The notes beneath the pieces were generated by a model. It was not told the DNA's origin. It did not search any database and saw nothing but the letters and a program-made list of their open reading frames with translations. Shown piece by piece: positions 1 to 8,351 of a DNA stretch of 30,611 nt. The stretch spans positions 1 to 30,611 of the forward strand of contig CAJKWK010000032.1 of NCBI GenBank assembly GCA_905203555.1, in the 5' to 3' direction. This stretch comes from an uncultured Lachnospiraceae bacterium. GTDB taxonomy: Bacteria > Bacillota > Clostridia > Lachnospirales > Lachnospiraceae. Both the position numbers and the translations under genes were made by a program. Numbering within the stretch: position 1 is the stretch's first letter; each line of letters opens with the position of its first letter.

Positions 1-839
1 TGCAACTTCCCATAAAATCAAGGTTTTTAAATAATTTAAACAATAAAAAAGAGGTGGTTTTTGACACTACCACTCTTCGTTTGGAGGATGGAAAATTAAA
101 ATATCAGGTAGAAGGATATACGCATACATTTGACTGTGCAATACCGAGCGGAAAATGGACACACATTACTTTGACGGGAACATTTGAAGGGGTTGCGTTG
201 TACATCAAAGGACAGAAATTTGATGCATTGATTGGAAAACCATTCCCATATTGGAATGCACAAAGCGGCTGTAATTCCTGGGATGGAGCAGGCTATCCGG
301 TGAATGAGAAAGGGGAACAGACACAGCGATATTATGAAACTTTGATGCTTCCTATGAGTCGGATCGGAAGTAAAACGGATGCTGTAAAGGCAAGTGTGGA
401 CGAGCTTGTAATTTTTGACAGAGTATTAAATGAAAATGAAATCGTAGAACTGGCAGGCGTTCAGGTACCAGTCAATTTTGCATTGAATAAGCCGGTGACT
501 GTCGGAAATTATCACAGTGCAAGTACAGAAGGCGATCGTTCCGGCAGCAAGGCGGTGGACGGAGATTTGGCAAGCAGATGGGAATTTGACTTAGATAATA
601 CGGATACCAATTATATCGAAGTGCTGCTGAATGATAATGAAAGAGCAGAAAAAGTTGTCGTGAAACAAATGGTCTGGGGCGGAGCAAATCGTATTACGTC
701 TATAAGAATTACAGCGGTAAATGCGGGGCAGGAAACAGAGCTGATTGCTGAAACTACATTTGATGGCGGAACGATAGATGAGGGCAATAAAGAGGAAATC
801 CAGACAAAACTGGATTCTTATGTGGAAAAAGGCAAATAA
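1..839 (+). pseudogene. Surface glycan-binding protein, N-terminal fragment (frameshifted, 5' end outside window)
   Basis: The reading frame is open to the left edge (codons from base 3), so the true start and any catalytic domain lie outside the window; the GTG at 54 is internal. The first part (to about base 455) resembles a laminin-G/concanavalin-like lectin module: it has a WTHITLTG strand, LYIKGQKFDAL, and the MLPMSRIGSKTDA segment typical of lectin modules at the end of clostridial surface hexosaminidases and lacto-N-biosidases. A discoidin/CBM32-like module follows (about 475-780; NFALNKPVTVG, AVDGDLASRWEF). The frame then stops at 837-839, just as a FIVAR helix begins. The frame that continues the protein lies one base forward, so this is a frameshifted gene, or a sequence error. 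The missing N-terminus is probably a glycoside hydrolase, which is inference. Confidence 0.75.
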
Positions 840-1215
840 AGATGCACTGAATGAGTTGATTGGAAAAGCGAAGGATATGGAACTATCTGCATATACAAAA
901 GAAAGTGTAGAGCGGTTTGAAAAAGCACTTTTACAGGCAGAAGAAGTAGCAAAGAATGAAACTTTATCTGAAGATGATCAAGATAAAGTAAATCATGCAA
1001 AAGATGATCTGGAGAAAGCAATCAGCCAGTTAGAAGAAAAACCAGGAAAACCATCCGAAGAGAAACCGGGCAAACCAGAAGATGGAACATCAGGGAATAA
1101 AGCACAAAGTGCAGTCAAGACAGGCGATTCTGCACCGATTGCAGTATGGCTCTTGGCAGTATTGTTGTCAGCAGTAAGCATGGGAGCGATGTATAGAATG
1201 AAAAGAAAGAAATAG
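832..1215 (+). pseudogene. Surface glycan-binding protein, C-terminal fragment with FIVAR module and cell-wall sorting signal
   Basis: This is the continuation of the preceding gene in the +1 frame. Removing one G from the GG at 831-832 joins LDSYVEKA to NKDALNELIGKA and restores one protein. An in-frame ATG at 778 exists but reads an implausible peptide before the junction. It encodes a FIVAR-type helical module, a proline/lysine linker (repeated EEKPGKP), then VKTGD, about 20 hydrophobic residues and a basic RMKRKK tail. That is a sortase-type anchor of the kind seen in Lachnospiraceae, lacking the canonical LP before xTG. A strong terminator follows 20 bases downstream, so the gene ends its own transcript. 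Without the frame repair the anchor is lost and the upstream portion would be released. Confidence 0.7.
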
Positions 1216-1235
1216 ATAATTTAAAATAAGGAGAG

Positions 1236-1274
1236 AAGTTCCGGGCAGTTTTAAGAAGCCCGGAACTTTTTTCT
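1236..1274 (+). terminator. Rho-independent terminator after the surface protein gene
   Basis: Perfect 11-bp stem AAGTTCCGGGC (1236-1246) with GCCCGGAACTT (1258-1268), an 11-base loop, and a T-rich tail TTTTTTCT. It separates the surface protein from the two-component system. Confidence 0.9.
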
Positions 1275-1307
1275 ATAAAAATGGATTAATACTAGTGGAG
1301 AAAAACA

Positions 1308-1360
1308 TACTTTGATTAGAGTTTTATGTCATTGAAGGGAAAGTAGGAGGAATGTATAAT
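1308..1360 (+). promoter_or_regulatory. Promoter of the two-component operon with upstream 26-bp element
   Basis: TTGAAG (1332-1337), a 17-base spacer and TATAAT (1355-1360) form a good sigma-A promoter 33 bases before the kinase start. A 26-bp element (1308-1333) overlaps the -35. It matches 22 of 26 positions with the element at 4617-4642, which sits at exactly the same distance from that promoter's -35 and -10. This arrangement fits an activator site touching the -35, probably for the AraC-type regulator encoded at 3155 (inference). Confidence 0.7.
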
Positions 1361-1392
1361 AATATATGGTGGAGTGGCGGAAAATATAAAAA

Positions 1393-3177
1393 ATGATAGG
1401 TGGGAAGAAGAAAGTGAAAGAACAAGAGAAAAAAATGTTAAAATATCAGAAGAATTTATATAAAACTTTTACTATTAGTTTATTTGTTCCGGTGACAATT
1501 ATAATTATAGTGTTTATGGTATATACAATGTATTTTCTGGATACCAGGGAAGAACAGAGAATGAGTGATATGGTGGAGTCAGTGTCACGTAATATTTATG
1601 TGAAACTTGAAGAGGTGGAAAGCATTACAAATGTGTATTATTCAGAAACCGATGTTTTTAATGAGGCAGAAAGTCTGAATAATATAAAACTGTATCAATA
1701 TTATGATTCTTTGGAAAGAAGCAAAATGGAAACGGAATATTCAAAAATTATAACAAATAGAATTTATATGTCTTCCCAGCCGATTAAAAGTGTGGTGTTT
1801 TTTCCGATGAATGAAATGAGTTGGACAGGATTTTATATTGGGAAGAATCAATCGACGATAACAGAATTTGCATATTCTGGATATCATAAGGCTGATTGGT
1901 TTGTTGAGGCAACAGAAAATCCTAACACAGTTTTATTCTATGGAGGACACAGCCCGGATTATTTCGAAGAGGATGAAAAAGAAGTATATTCCTGTGTTAG
2001 AGCCATAAAAAATCTGGATAACAATCGAATTATAGGCGTAGTGAAGGTTGATGTTGATTTGGAGAGCTTGCAGGAGAGTTTGGAGGTTGTGGATGAAAGT
2101 AGAGAACATGGCTTTATTCTTTCTAAAAAAGGAGAAGTAGTAGTACAGTCAGCATGGTTGCAAGAAGCACCTTATATGAAACGGATCGGGTGGGAAGAAA
2201 AGCAAGTATTGATTGAGGATACGGAATTAAAATTGACGTATTTAGAGTCAAAAAGTCAAGCGTATAAAGTTTTTTTCTTGATTTTCATATTAATGATATT
2301 GATTATTATGGGAAGTGCCTGGCTGGCATTTGAAGTGTATCGTAGACAGATGCAGGAAATGATAGATGACGTGCGTACAATTACAGAAGTTGTAGGAAAA
2401 GCGGGAAACGGAAATCTTGGCGAGAGAATACAGGTTTCCTCTCAAAATGAAATGAAAGAAATCGGCGCTGCAATCAATAAGATGATGGATAATTTGCAGG
2501 AGTATATTGAAAAAGAATATTTGCTTGTTATCCAGAATCAAAAAGCAGAATATCGGGCGCTGCAATCTCAGATTAATCCTCATTTTTTATATAATACATT
2601 GAATGGATTTGTAGCTTTGAACCGGATGGGGGAAACAAAAACTTTGGAGAAAAGTATTATTTCTCTGGCACAGCTGTTCCGTTATACATGTAAAGAACAG
2701 GACGTAGTAAATGTGGAAAGTGAATTGGAATTTTTAAAGCGATATCTGGAATTGGAAAAGCTCAAGTATGAGAATCGTCTGGATTATAGTATCAGTATGG
2801 ATGAAGAGAGCGGTAAACAGCTGATTCCTAAGTTATTGCTACAGCCGGTAGTGGAGAACAGCATTGTGCATGGAATGGGGATGAGTGCAGATCTGATTAC
2901 AATTGTAGTTGATGCGATTTGTCAGGAAGTGAAAGGCATTGGTAAGGTCTGTATAATTCAAGTGAGTGATAATGGCTGTGGATTTGATAATGACAGCATA
3001 GGAAACGAAGGCGAAAGGCATATAGGGGTAAATAATGTACAATCCAGAGCGGAATTGTTTTGTAAAAATGCAATATATTATGTAAAAACAGGGCTGGGAA
3101 AAGGTACGATAACGACCTTTGTATTTCCTATAGAGGAGAAAGGGGAAGAGGAATATGATTATATTAGTTGCAGATGA
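1393..3177 (+). CDS. YesM-type sensor histidine kinase
   Basis: Membrane sensor of a two-component system, 594 residues. TM helix 1 is about residues 27-50. A large extracellular part (about 51-290) resembles a Cache-type sensor, then comes TM helix 2 (about 292-315) and a HAMP linker (to about 370). The His_kinase domain carries INPHFLYNTL with the phosphoacceptor His397, then the ATPase domain with N-box VVENSIVHG (Asn489) and G1 box DNGCGFD (526-532). This is the arrangement of the YesM/LytS-like family that pairs with AraC-type regulators. The ATG at 1393 has only a weak upstream GGAGTGGCGG; GTG at 1414 or ATG at 1435 are alternatives that keep TM1. The gene overlaps the regulator gene by 23 bases, so the two are translationally coupled. 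The ligand is probably an extracellular sugar, judged from the downstream importer. Confidence 0.93.
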   Translation: MIGGKKKVKEQEKKMLKYQKNLYKTFTISLFVPVTIIIIVFMVYTMYFLDTREEQRMSDMVESVSRNIYVKLEEVESITNVYYSETDVFNEAESLNNIKLYQYYDSLERSKMETEYSKIITNRIYMSSQPIKSVVFFPMNEMSWTGFYIGKNQSTITEFAYSGYHKADWFVEATENPNTVLFYGGHSPDYFEEDEKEVYSCVRAIKNLDNNRIIGVVKVDVDLESLQESLEVVDESREHGFILSKKGEVVVQSAWLQEAPYMKRIGWEEKQVLIEDTELKLTYLESKSQAYKVFFLIFILMILIIMGSAWLAFEVYRRQMQEMIDDVRTITEVVGKAGNGNLGERIQVSSQNEMKEIGAAINKMMDNLQEYIEKEYLLVIQNQKAEYRALQSQINPHFLYNTLNGFVALNRMGETKTLEKSIISLAQLFRYTCKEQDVVNVESELEFLKRYLELEKLKYENRLDYSISMDEESGKQLIPKLLLQPVVENSIVHGMGMSADLITIVVDAICQEVKGIGKVCIIQVSDNGCGFDNDSIGNEGERHIGVNNVQSRAELFCKNAIYYVKTGLGKGTITTFVFPIEEKGEEEYDYISCR

Positions 3178-4609
3178 TGATCGTTTTATTCGATTTACAA
3201 TTAAAAGTATGCTGACTGAGATTTTGTCAGAAGAGCACATGATATTGGAAGCATCAAATGGAAAAGAAATGGTTCAGCTTTGTGAGGAAAACCAGCCGGA
3301 TATTGTGTTTGCGGATATTAGAATGCCGTATTTGAATGGATTAGAGGCAATTGAAGAAAGTTTGAAATATGCGCCGGAGACTGAGTTTGTAATCATTAGT
3401 GGATATTCTGAGTTTGAGTATGCAAGAAAGGGACTGGCATTAGGTATTCATGATTATTTGTTGAAACCAGTAGAGGAAGAGCAGCTTGCAGCAGTAATGG
3501 AAGAACTTAAAGAAAAGTTGGAAAAGAAAAAGAAAGACTCGAATACAGTGTTTCGGCTGAAAGCATTAGATGCTTTTAATTATTTTTCAAAAGTGGGATT
3601 CCATGAAGATTATGAAGAGTTTGATCTGCCGGAGAATATGCGCTATTTAACGTTTGGTGTGATTCTGCATAATACGAGAAAGAATGAAGAATTAGAAGTT
3701 CAAAATCTGATTTTAAAAGATCTTAGGGCGATTGGCGCAGGTGTTGTAAAGAACAAAGGATATTATGCAGATGTGTATTCGGTGAATGGAACACTCTATA
3801 CAGTATTTGCCGCAGAGAATACAGAATGGATTCTGGCAAAAATAAGAAAGTTAAAAGACTCTGAACTTTTTAACGACGGTGGTGTAAGATTTTTCTACTT
3901 TTTTGCGGATTCTATGCAGGAAATTCTTAAAATATCAGAGATGTTAGATGAAAATGCGATCATAGAAATGAATGAAAAACCAGGGGAATTGTTGGAGTTT
4001 ACAAAATTGTCTTATGAAGACAATGGTTTGGATGTGATGCAGAAAACAGCTCTGTTATTAGATGCATGGAGACAAGCGGAGGGAGTGGCTTATAAAGAAA
4101 TTTTGAATCAGATGTACAGAGAATATAAAGATACAGAATTGAATTTAAATCTGGAATATATGGCGGCGTATTGTACAGAAATAACAGGGGAAAAATTTGA
4201 TGGAAAATCATTTAAAGGATTTTGCAAGTCGTTTGTGGATATTTCAGAAAGCATGTATGGAAATGCGGAAAATGCGAAGGAAGAGGAAGGAGATATTGTA
4301 GAGCAGGTTAAGGAATATGTGCAAAAATATTATATGAATGATATAGGAATCGGACAATTGAGTGAAGAATATCATTTGACGGCGAATTATCTTAGCACAT
4401 TGTTTCATCAGAAGACGGGAATTAAATTTATAGACTATTTGACAGAAATACGAATGACAAAGGCGAAAGCACTGCTGATTTCAAATAAAACTGCATCCGT
4501 TCAGGATATTTCGTTGATGGTGGGATATAATAGCGCAAGACATTTTTCAACATTGTTTCAGAAAGAAACCGGTATGACTCCTACGGTATATCGAAAAAAC
4601 AGATTGTAG
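3155..4609 (+). CDS. YesN-type response regulator with AraC DNA-binding domain
   Basis: Cytoplasmic partner of the upstream kinase, 484 residues. The receiver domain (1-120) has the acidic pocket DDD at 7-9, phosphoacceptor Asp54 in FADIRMP, the SGYSEF switch segment and the conserved Lys in LLKPVEE. A middle region of roughly 250 residues has no motif I recognise. The C-terminal 100 residues are a double helix-turn-helix of the AraC/XylS type (IGQLSEEYHLTANYLSTLF, then VQDISLMVGYNSARHFSTLF and the GMTPTVYRK ending). It lies between two promoters that share a 26-bp element, so it probably activates both its own operon and the binding-protein operon starting at 4703. Assignment to the family is firm; the target is inferred. 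Confidence 0.94.
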   Translation: MIILVADDDRFIRFTIKSMLTEILSEEHMILEASNGKEMVQLCEENQPDIVFADIRMPYLNGLEAIEESLKYAPETEFVIISGYSEFEYARKGLALGIHDYLLKPVEEEQLAAVMEELKEKLEKKKKDSNTVFRLKALDAFNYFSKVGFHEDYEEFDLPENMRYLTFGVILHNTRKNEELEVQNLILKDLRAIGAGVVKNKGYYADVYSVNGTLYTVFAAENTEWILAKIRKLKDSELFNDGGVRFFYFFADSMQEILKISEMLDENAIIEMNEKPGELLEFTKLSYEDNGLDVMQKTALLLDAWRQAEGVAYKEILNQMYREYKDTELNLNLEYMAAYCTEITGEKFDGKSFKGFCKSFVDISESMYGNAENAKEEEGDIVEQVKEYVQKYYMNDIGIGQLSEEYHLTANYLSTLFHQKTGIKFIDYLTEIRMTKAKALLISNKTASVQDISLMVGYNSARHFSTLFQKETGMTPTVYRKNRL

Positions 4610-4616
4610 AAATGCG

Positions 4617-4669
4617 TACTTTAATCAGAGTTTTGTGGCATTTACGGAGAAAATGCTTTTTGTTATATT
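4617..4669 (+). promoter_or_regulatory. Promoter of the sugar importer operon with the same 26-bp element
   Basis: TTTACG (4641-4646), a 17-base spacer and TATATT (4664-4669) precede the binding-protein gene. The -35 is poor, consistent with activator dependence. The element at 4617-4642 differs from the one at 1308-1333 at only four positions and begins 24 bases before the -35 in both cases. Both copies contain a half-site-like pair offset by 11 bases (ACTTTGAT/AGTTTTAT in the first copy), loosely like AraC-family direct repeats. Confidence 0.7.
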
Positions 4670-4702
4670 TAAAGCAGATAAAACGTAAGGAGGAAATCAA
4701 TT

Positions 4703-5974
4703 ATGAAACTGAAAAAATTGGCAGCAGTTGGATTAGCAGCATCTATGACATTGAGCTTGGCAGCTTGTGGCGGAAGCAGTGATTCTGATAAGAGCAGCGA
4801 AAAGGAAAACGGCGGAGACACAATTACATTTGCAACAAATGTGGTAGGTGAGAGAGCTGAGGCTTTAGAGGCAGCATGTAAAGCATTTGAAGAGGAGACA
4901 GGGTACAAAGTAGATTTCCAGGCTCCGGGTGAGAAATACGAGGAACTGATGAAGACGAAAATGTCTTCTAATGAACTTCCGGATGTGTTCACAACACATG
5001 GCTGGTCTGTTGCGAGATACAGCGAGTATCTGATGCCGGTAAATGATTTGGATTGGGCAGAAGATATTAACGAACAGATAAAACCGGTTATCACAGACAA
5101 AGAAGGCAATATGTATGTACTTCCTGTAGATATGGATATTGCTGGTATTGTATGCAATATGACTGTTTTGGAAGAGGTAGGAGTAAATCCGGATGATATT
5201 AAGACATGGGATGATTTCGGAGCAGCTTGTGATAAGATTAAGGCAGCAGGAAAGACACCGATTCACATGGGTGGAAAAGACAATTGGACAATCGGACAGT
5301 TCTTTGACTGGGCAGCACCGTCATTCTATGTAACAGATGATACAAATAGTCAGGCTGATGCGCTGAAAGATGGAGAATTTGACACAGCAACATGGGAAAA
5401 AGTTGCAGGTCTTATGGACAAATGGGTAAAAGCAGGATACTTCAATGAAGATGTTCTGACAGCAGATTACAATTCTGATACAACAGCATTGGCAGATGGA
5501 AGTGCAGCGTTCTGTTTCTACGGAAACTCTTCTGTAGTAGATGCTCATAAGGTAAATCCGGATGCTAAGATCGGTATGATCGCAATTCCTTCTGCAAGCG
5601 CAAACGATGAGCCAAGCCTGATTGCAGGTGAAGATATTGCTGTAGGTGTATGGAAAGATTCTAAGGTACAGGATAAAGCAATTGAGCTTCTGAACTACCT
5701 TGCAAAACCTGAAGTAATGAAAGATATTGCAGAAGCAGCAGGAAATAAAGCAGGTTTGAATGGTGTAGACGTTGAAATCGGTGAGATTGGTACATATTAT
5801 GACAAATATGCAGATGTTGAAACATTCCCATACTTTGATCGTGAATACCTTCCAAGTGGAATGTGGGATGTAATGTGTGCAACAGGTGCAGATATTCTTG
5901 CGCAGAAAGATGGATCTGTTGAGAATGCAGCAAAAACAATGGAGCAGAACTTCAATGATAAATATACAAAATAA
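4703..5974 (+). CDS. ABC transporter sugar-binding lipoprotein (family 1 solute-binding protein)
   Basis: Extracellular binding component of a carbohydrate importer, 423 residues. The N-terminus is a lipoprotein signal (MKLKKLAA, hydrophobic core) with lipobox LAAC, Cys22 becoming the lipidated residue, followed by a Ser/Asp-rich linker. The mature part fits the MalE/UgpB-like family 1 fold: an ITFATNVVGERAEALEAAC strand-helix start, LPDVFTTHG, and a C-terminal YLPSGMWDVMCATGADILAQK region. GGAGG at 4689-4693 precedes the ATG by 9 bases. It heads the importer genes and is followed by a strong partial terminator, which would keep binding protein in excess over the permeases. The ligand cannot be read from the sequence; the neighbouring clan GH-D enzymes suggest an alpha-galactosyl or alpha-GalNAc oligosaccharide. 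Confidence 0.93.
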   Translation: MKLKKLAAVGLAASMTLSLAACGGSSDSDKSSEKENGGDTITFATNVVGERAEALEAACKAFEEETGYKVDFQAPGEKYEELMKTKMSSNELPDVFTTHGWSVARYSEYLMPVNDLDWAEDINEQIKPVITDKEGNMYVLPVDMDIAGIVCNMTVLEEVGVNPDDIKTWDDFGAACDKIKAAGKTPIHMGGKDNWTIGQFFDWAAPSFYVTDDTNSQADALKDGEFDTATWEKVAGLMDKWVKAGYFNEDVLTADYNSDTTALADGSAAFCFYGNSSVVDAHKVNPDAKIGMIAIPSASANDEPSLIAGEDIAVGVWKDSKVQDKAIELLNYLAKPEVMKDIAEAAGNKAGLNGVDVEIGEIGTYYDKYADVETFPYFDREYLPSGMWDVMCATGADILAQKDGSVENAAKTMEQNFNDKYTK

Positions 5975-5991
5975 AGAGGTTCACTGATAAT

Positions 5992-6022
5992 AAAAAGGAA
6001 GCAGGGGACTGCTTCCTTTTTT
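5992..6022 (+). terminator. Intercistronic terminator/attenuator between binding protein and permeases
   Basis: Perfect 13-bp stem AAAAAGGAAGCAG / CTGCTTCCTTTTT with a GGGA tetraloop, ending in a T run. No separate promoter is obvious before the permease gene, so partial read-through is the likely way the permeases are expressed at a lower level. Confidence 0.85.
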
Positions 6023-6077
6023 GCGCCCTAAAATAGATATAAATGAAGAAAAATAGAAGAAAGGAACGAGAATTGAT

Positions 6078-6950
6078 ATGAAAAAAAGAGGAAGAATGAT
6101 GAATTTGTTTTATATACCGGCAATCATTCTATTTATCATATTCATCATTTATCCATTGTGTAAGGGGATTTTCCTGTCATTCACAAACTGGAATGGATAT
6201 TCACAGACTTATAAGATGGTCGGACTTAGCAACTATACACGTATGTTGACAGATGCCAATGTACATAGAGCATTCATAAATACAATTATTTATGGAGCCG
6301 GAAGTACGGTGATCCAGAATGTACTGGGTCTTGCACTTGCACTTTTGCTTAATCAAAAATTCAGAGGACGTGCATTTACAAGAACATTGGTATACTTACC
6401 GGTTATGATTGCACCATTGATCATGGGATACATTATGTATTTCTTCTTTAGTTTCAATAACGGAGCATTAAATGATGTGATTGCTTTGTTTGGAGTAGAA
6501 GCGGTAGACTGGCTGTCAAATGGAACAGCGGGTGTGGCGATTATGACAATTGTAAACTCCCTGCAGTTTGTTGGTATCTCAATGGTTATTTATCTGGCAG
6601 GACTACAAGGAATTCCGGATATGTATTATGAAGCTGCAGCAATTGATGGAGCAAAACCTTGGGAAAAATTCCGTTATGTTACATTGCCGTTATTGATGCC
6701 GGCAATCAATTCTTCCGTTACGATCAACTTGATTGGTGGATTGAAATTGTTCGATATTATTATGGCATTGACATCCGGTGGCCCGGGATACGATACACAT
6801 TCATTGTCTACATTAGTACATAGAACTTATTTCGGAAGTGAAAATGCCGGATATGCATCAGCGATTGGATTAATGGCATTTGTACTGATTATGTTATTGA
6901 GTAATATTGTTGTGAAATATATGGAAAAGAAAGAGGTGGAACTGTCATGA
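6078..6950 (+). CDS. Sugar ABC transporter permease (MalF/UgpA-like)
   Basis: Inner of the two membrane subunits of the importer, 290 residues with six predicted membrane helices (first about 12-33, NLFYIPAIILFIIFIIYPLC). The EAA loop that docks the ATPase is clear: YYEAAAIDGAKPWEKFRYV followed by TLPLLMPAI. The early FTNWNGYS segment is typical of sugar permeases of this class. The ATG at 6078 follows an AAGGAA site at a slightly long spacing of 12. Its stop overlaps the next permease start by four bases (ATGA), the standard coupling for a MalF/MalG-like pair. It works with the binding protein encoded at 4703. Confidence 0.94.
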   Translation: MKKRGRMMNLFYIPAIILFIIFIIYPLCKGIFLSFTNWNGYSQTYKMVGLSNYTRMLTDANVHRAFINTIIYGAGSTVIQNVLGLALALLLNQKFRGRAFTRTLVYLPVMIAPLIMGYIMYFFFSFNNGALNDVIALFGVEAVDWLSNGTAGVAIMTIVNSLQFVGISMVIYLAGLQGIPDMYYEAAAIDGAKPWEKFRYVTLPLLMPAINSSVTINLIGGLKLFDIIMALTSGGPGYDTHSLSTLVHRTYFGSENAGYASAIGLMAFVLIMLLSNIVVKYMEKKEVELS

Positions 6951-7768
6951 GAACAAATAAGAAAAACAATATTTGGAGAATTCCGGTACTTCTTGTTATT
7001 TTTGCAGTATACTTTTCACCTTTTTATATATTGTTGAATATTTCCTTTAAACCGGTAACAGATCTGAGCTCCCGTTGGAAGTTCCCGTCAGCACCTACAT
7101 TGGAAAACTTTCGTGTAGCGATTGAAGATGGCGGAATCCTTCAGGCGTTGGGACACAGCTTTTTGATCATGGTAGTATCTGTACTTTTGATTGTAGTTGT
7201 AGGTTCTCTTGCAGCGTATCCGCTGGCAAGAAATAAGAGCAGATGGAACAAGCTCGTGAAAGGATTTATTCTAGGAGTCATGATGGTGCCGCCATTGAGT
7301 ATTTTGGTTTCTTTATATTCAGTGCTTGTAGATATCGGTGGAATTAACCATTATTGGGGTGTAATACTGACATTACTTACGTTTGAACTTCCAATGGCAA
7401 TATTTTTGTATACAAACTTTATTGCATCAATTCCTACAGCGTTGGATGAGGCAGCGGCAATTGATGGATGTGGACCGATCAGAACCTTCTTTTTGATTAT
7501 TTTGCCACAGTTGAAATCGGTAACAGCATCTGTTGTGATTCTGACAGGAATTCATTGCTGGAATGATTATCAGTTTTCACTTTACGTTTTGCAGTCTTCA
7601 GAGAAAAGAACGGTTACGTTGGCTATTTCATCCTTCTTTTCACAGACAACCAGCAACTTGAACGCGGCATCTGCAGCAGCTTTGCTTGCAATATTGCCAG
7701 TTGTAGTTTGTTTCTTATGTCTGCAGAAATACTTTATCAAAGGTATGGTGGACAGTGCAGTTAAATAA
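6947..7768 (+). CDS. Sugar ABC transporter permease (MalG/UgpE-like)
   Basis: Second membrane subunit, 273 residues, six predicted helices starting with WRIPVLLVIFAVYFSPFYIL. The EAA loop LDEAAAIDGCGPIRTFFLI is followed by ILPQLKSV. The C-terminal FIKGMVDSAVK tail is the usual ending of this family. It overlaps the previous gene by four bases and so forms a heterodimeric channel with it. No ATPase gene is present in this locus. In Firmicutes such importers commonly borrow a shared MsmX/UgpC-type ATPase encoded elsewhere, which is inferred here. Confidence 0.94.
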   Translation: MRTNKKNNIWRIPVLLVIFAVYFSPFYILLNISFKPVTDLSSRWKFPSAPTLENFRVAIEDGGILQALGHSFLIMVVSVLLIVVVGSLAAYPLARNKSRWNKLVKGFILGVMMVPPLSILVSLYSVLVDIGGINHYWGVILTLLTFELPMAIFLYTNFIASIPTALDEAAAIDGCGPIRTFFLIILPQLKSVTASVVILTGIHCWNDYQFSLYVLQSSEKRTVTLAISSFFSQTTSNLNAASAAALLAILPVVVCFLCLQKYFIKGMVDSAVK

Positions 7769-7794
7769 GTGATTAAAACAAAAAGGAGTTGGAT

Positions 7795-8346
7795 ATGCAG
7801 TATAAATTTTATCAGTTAGGAAAAATGCAGCTGTGTTATATGACAGATGAAGAAAAAGGTCACATATCCATGAATCTTCTTCCAATGGAAGTAACTCCAA
7901 AATATGAAGAACGCCGAAAATGGCTCGATGTAGAAGAGACAAATGACGCATGGGATGTGGGAAGCCTGTGTCATTTGTCTTTACGTCATCATCCGCAGGG
8001 AAATGGCGCCGGAGGAACGTTAAAGTATGGAGAATCTGTTCAGAGACTTCGATTTGTAAAACAGGAAAAAGAGGAAACAGAAAACACGATTCGAATTATT
8101 ACAAAACTTTCGTCAGATGAATATTCGGTATTTCATATTGTGATATATACCAAAGGAGAAGACGGTATAGAAGTAGAAAGTGTGTTTCAAAATGAAACAG
8201 AACGAGTACTTACGTTAGAGTTGTTTACAAGTTTTTCCTTGGATAATTTAAGTCCCCTGCAAGAATCAGACGGGCGTATGCTTTATATCTTCATAGATTT
8301 CATGGAGGCTGGAGTCTGGAGGGACAGCATCAGGAAGATTCTATAG
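7795..8346 (+). pseudogene. GH36 alpha-galactosidase, N-terminal fragment (frameshifted)
   Basis: ATG at 7795 follows AGGAG at 7784-7788. The 183 codons encode the N-terminal beta-sandwich of a GH36 alpha-galactosidase: AWDVGSLCHLSLRHHPQGNG, a run of strands, and LELFTSFSLDNLSPLQ. After RMLYI at 8289 the frame becomes nonsense and stops at 8344-8346. The correct continuation, HRFHGGWSLEGQ, is readable in the -1 frame from 8289, so one base is missing around 8287-8291. There is no homopolymer or slippery heptamer here. Joined to the next fragment the protein would be about 704 residues, normal for the family. The intact enzyme would hydrolyse imported alpha-galactosides in the cytoplasm. Confidence 0.85.
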
Positions 8347-8351
8347 AACAG

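Noticed and set aside
778..1215. Independent small gene starting at ATG 778
   Set aside because: The peptide before base 832 reads as an out-of-frame shadow of the upstream fragment; homology-like continuity begins only at the junction, so it is the second half of a frameshifted gene.
8281..8300. Programmed -1 frameshift in the GH36 gene
   Set aside because: No X-XXY-YYZ slippery heptamer or downstream pseudoknot is visible, and the family is normally a single frame.
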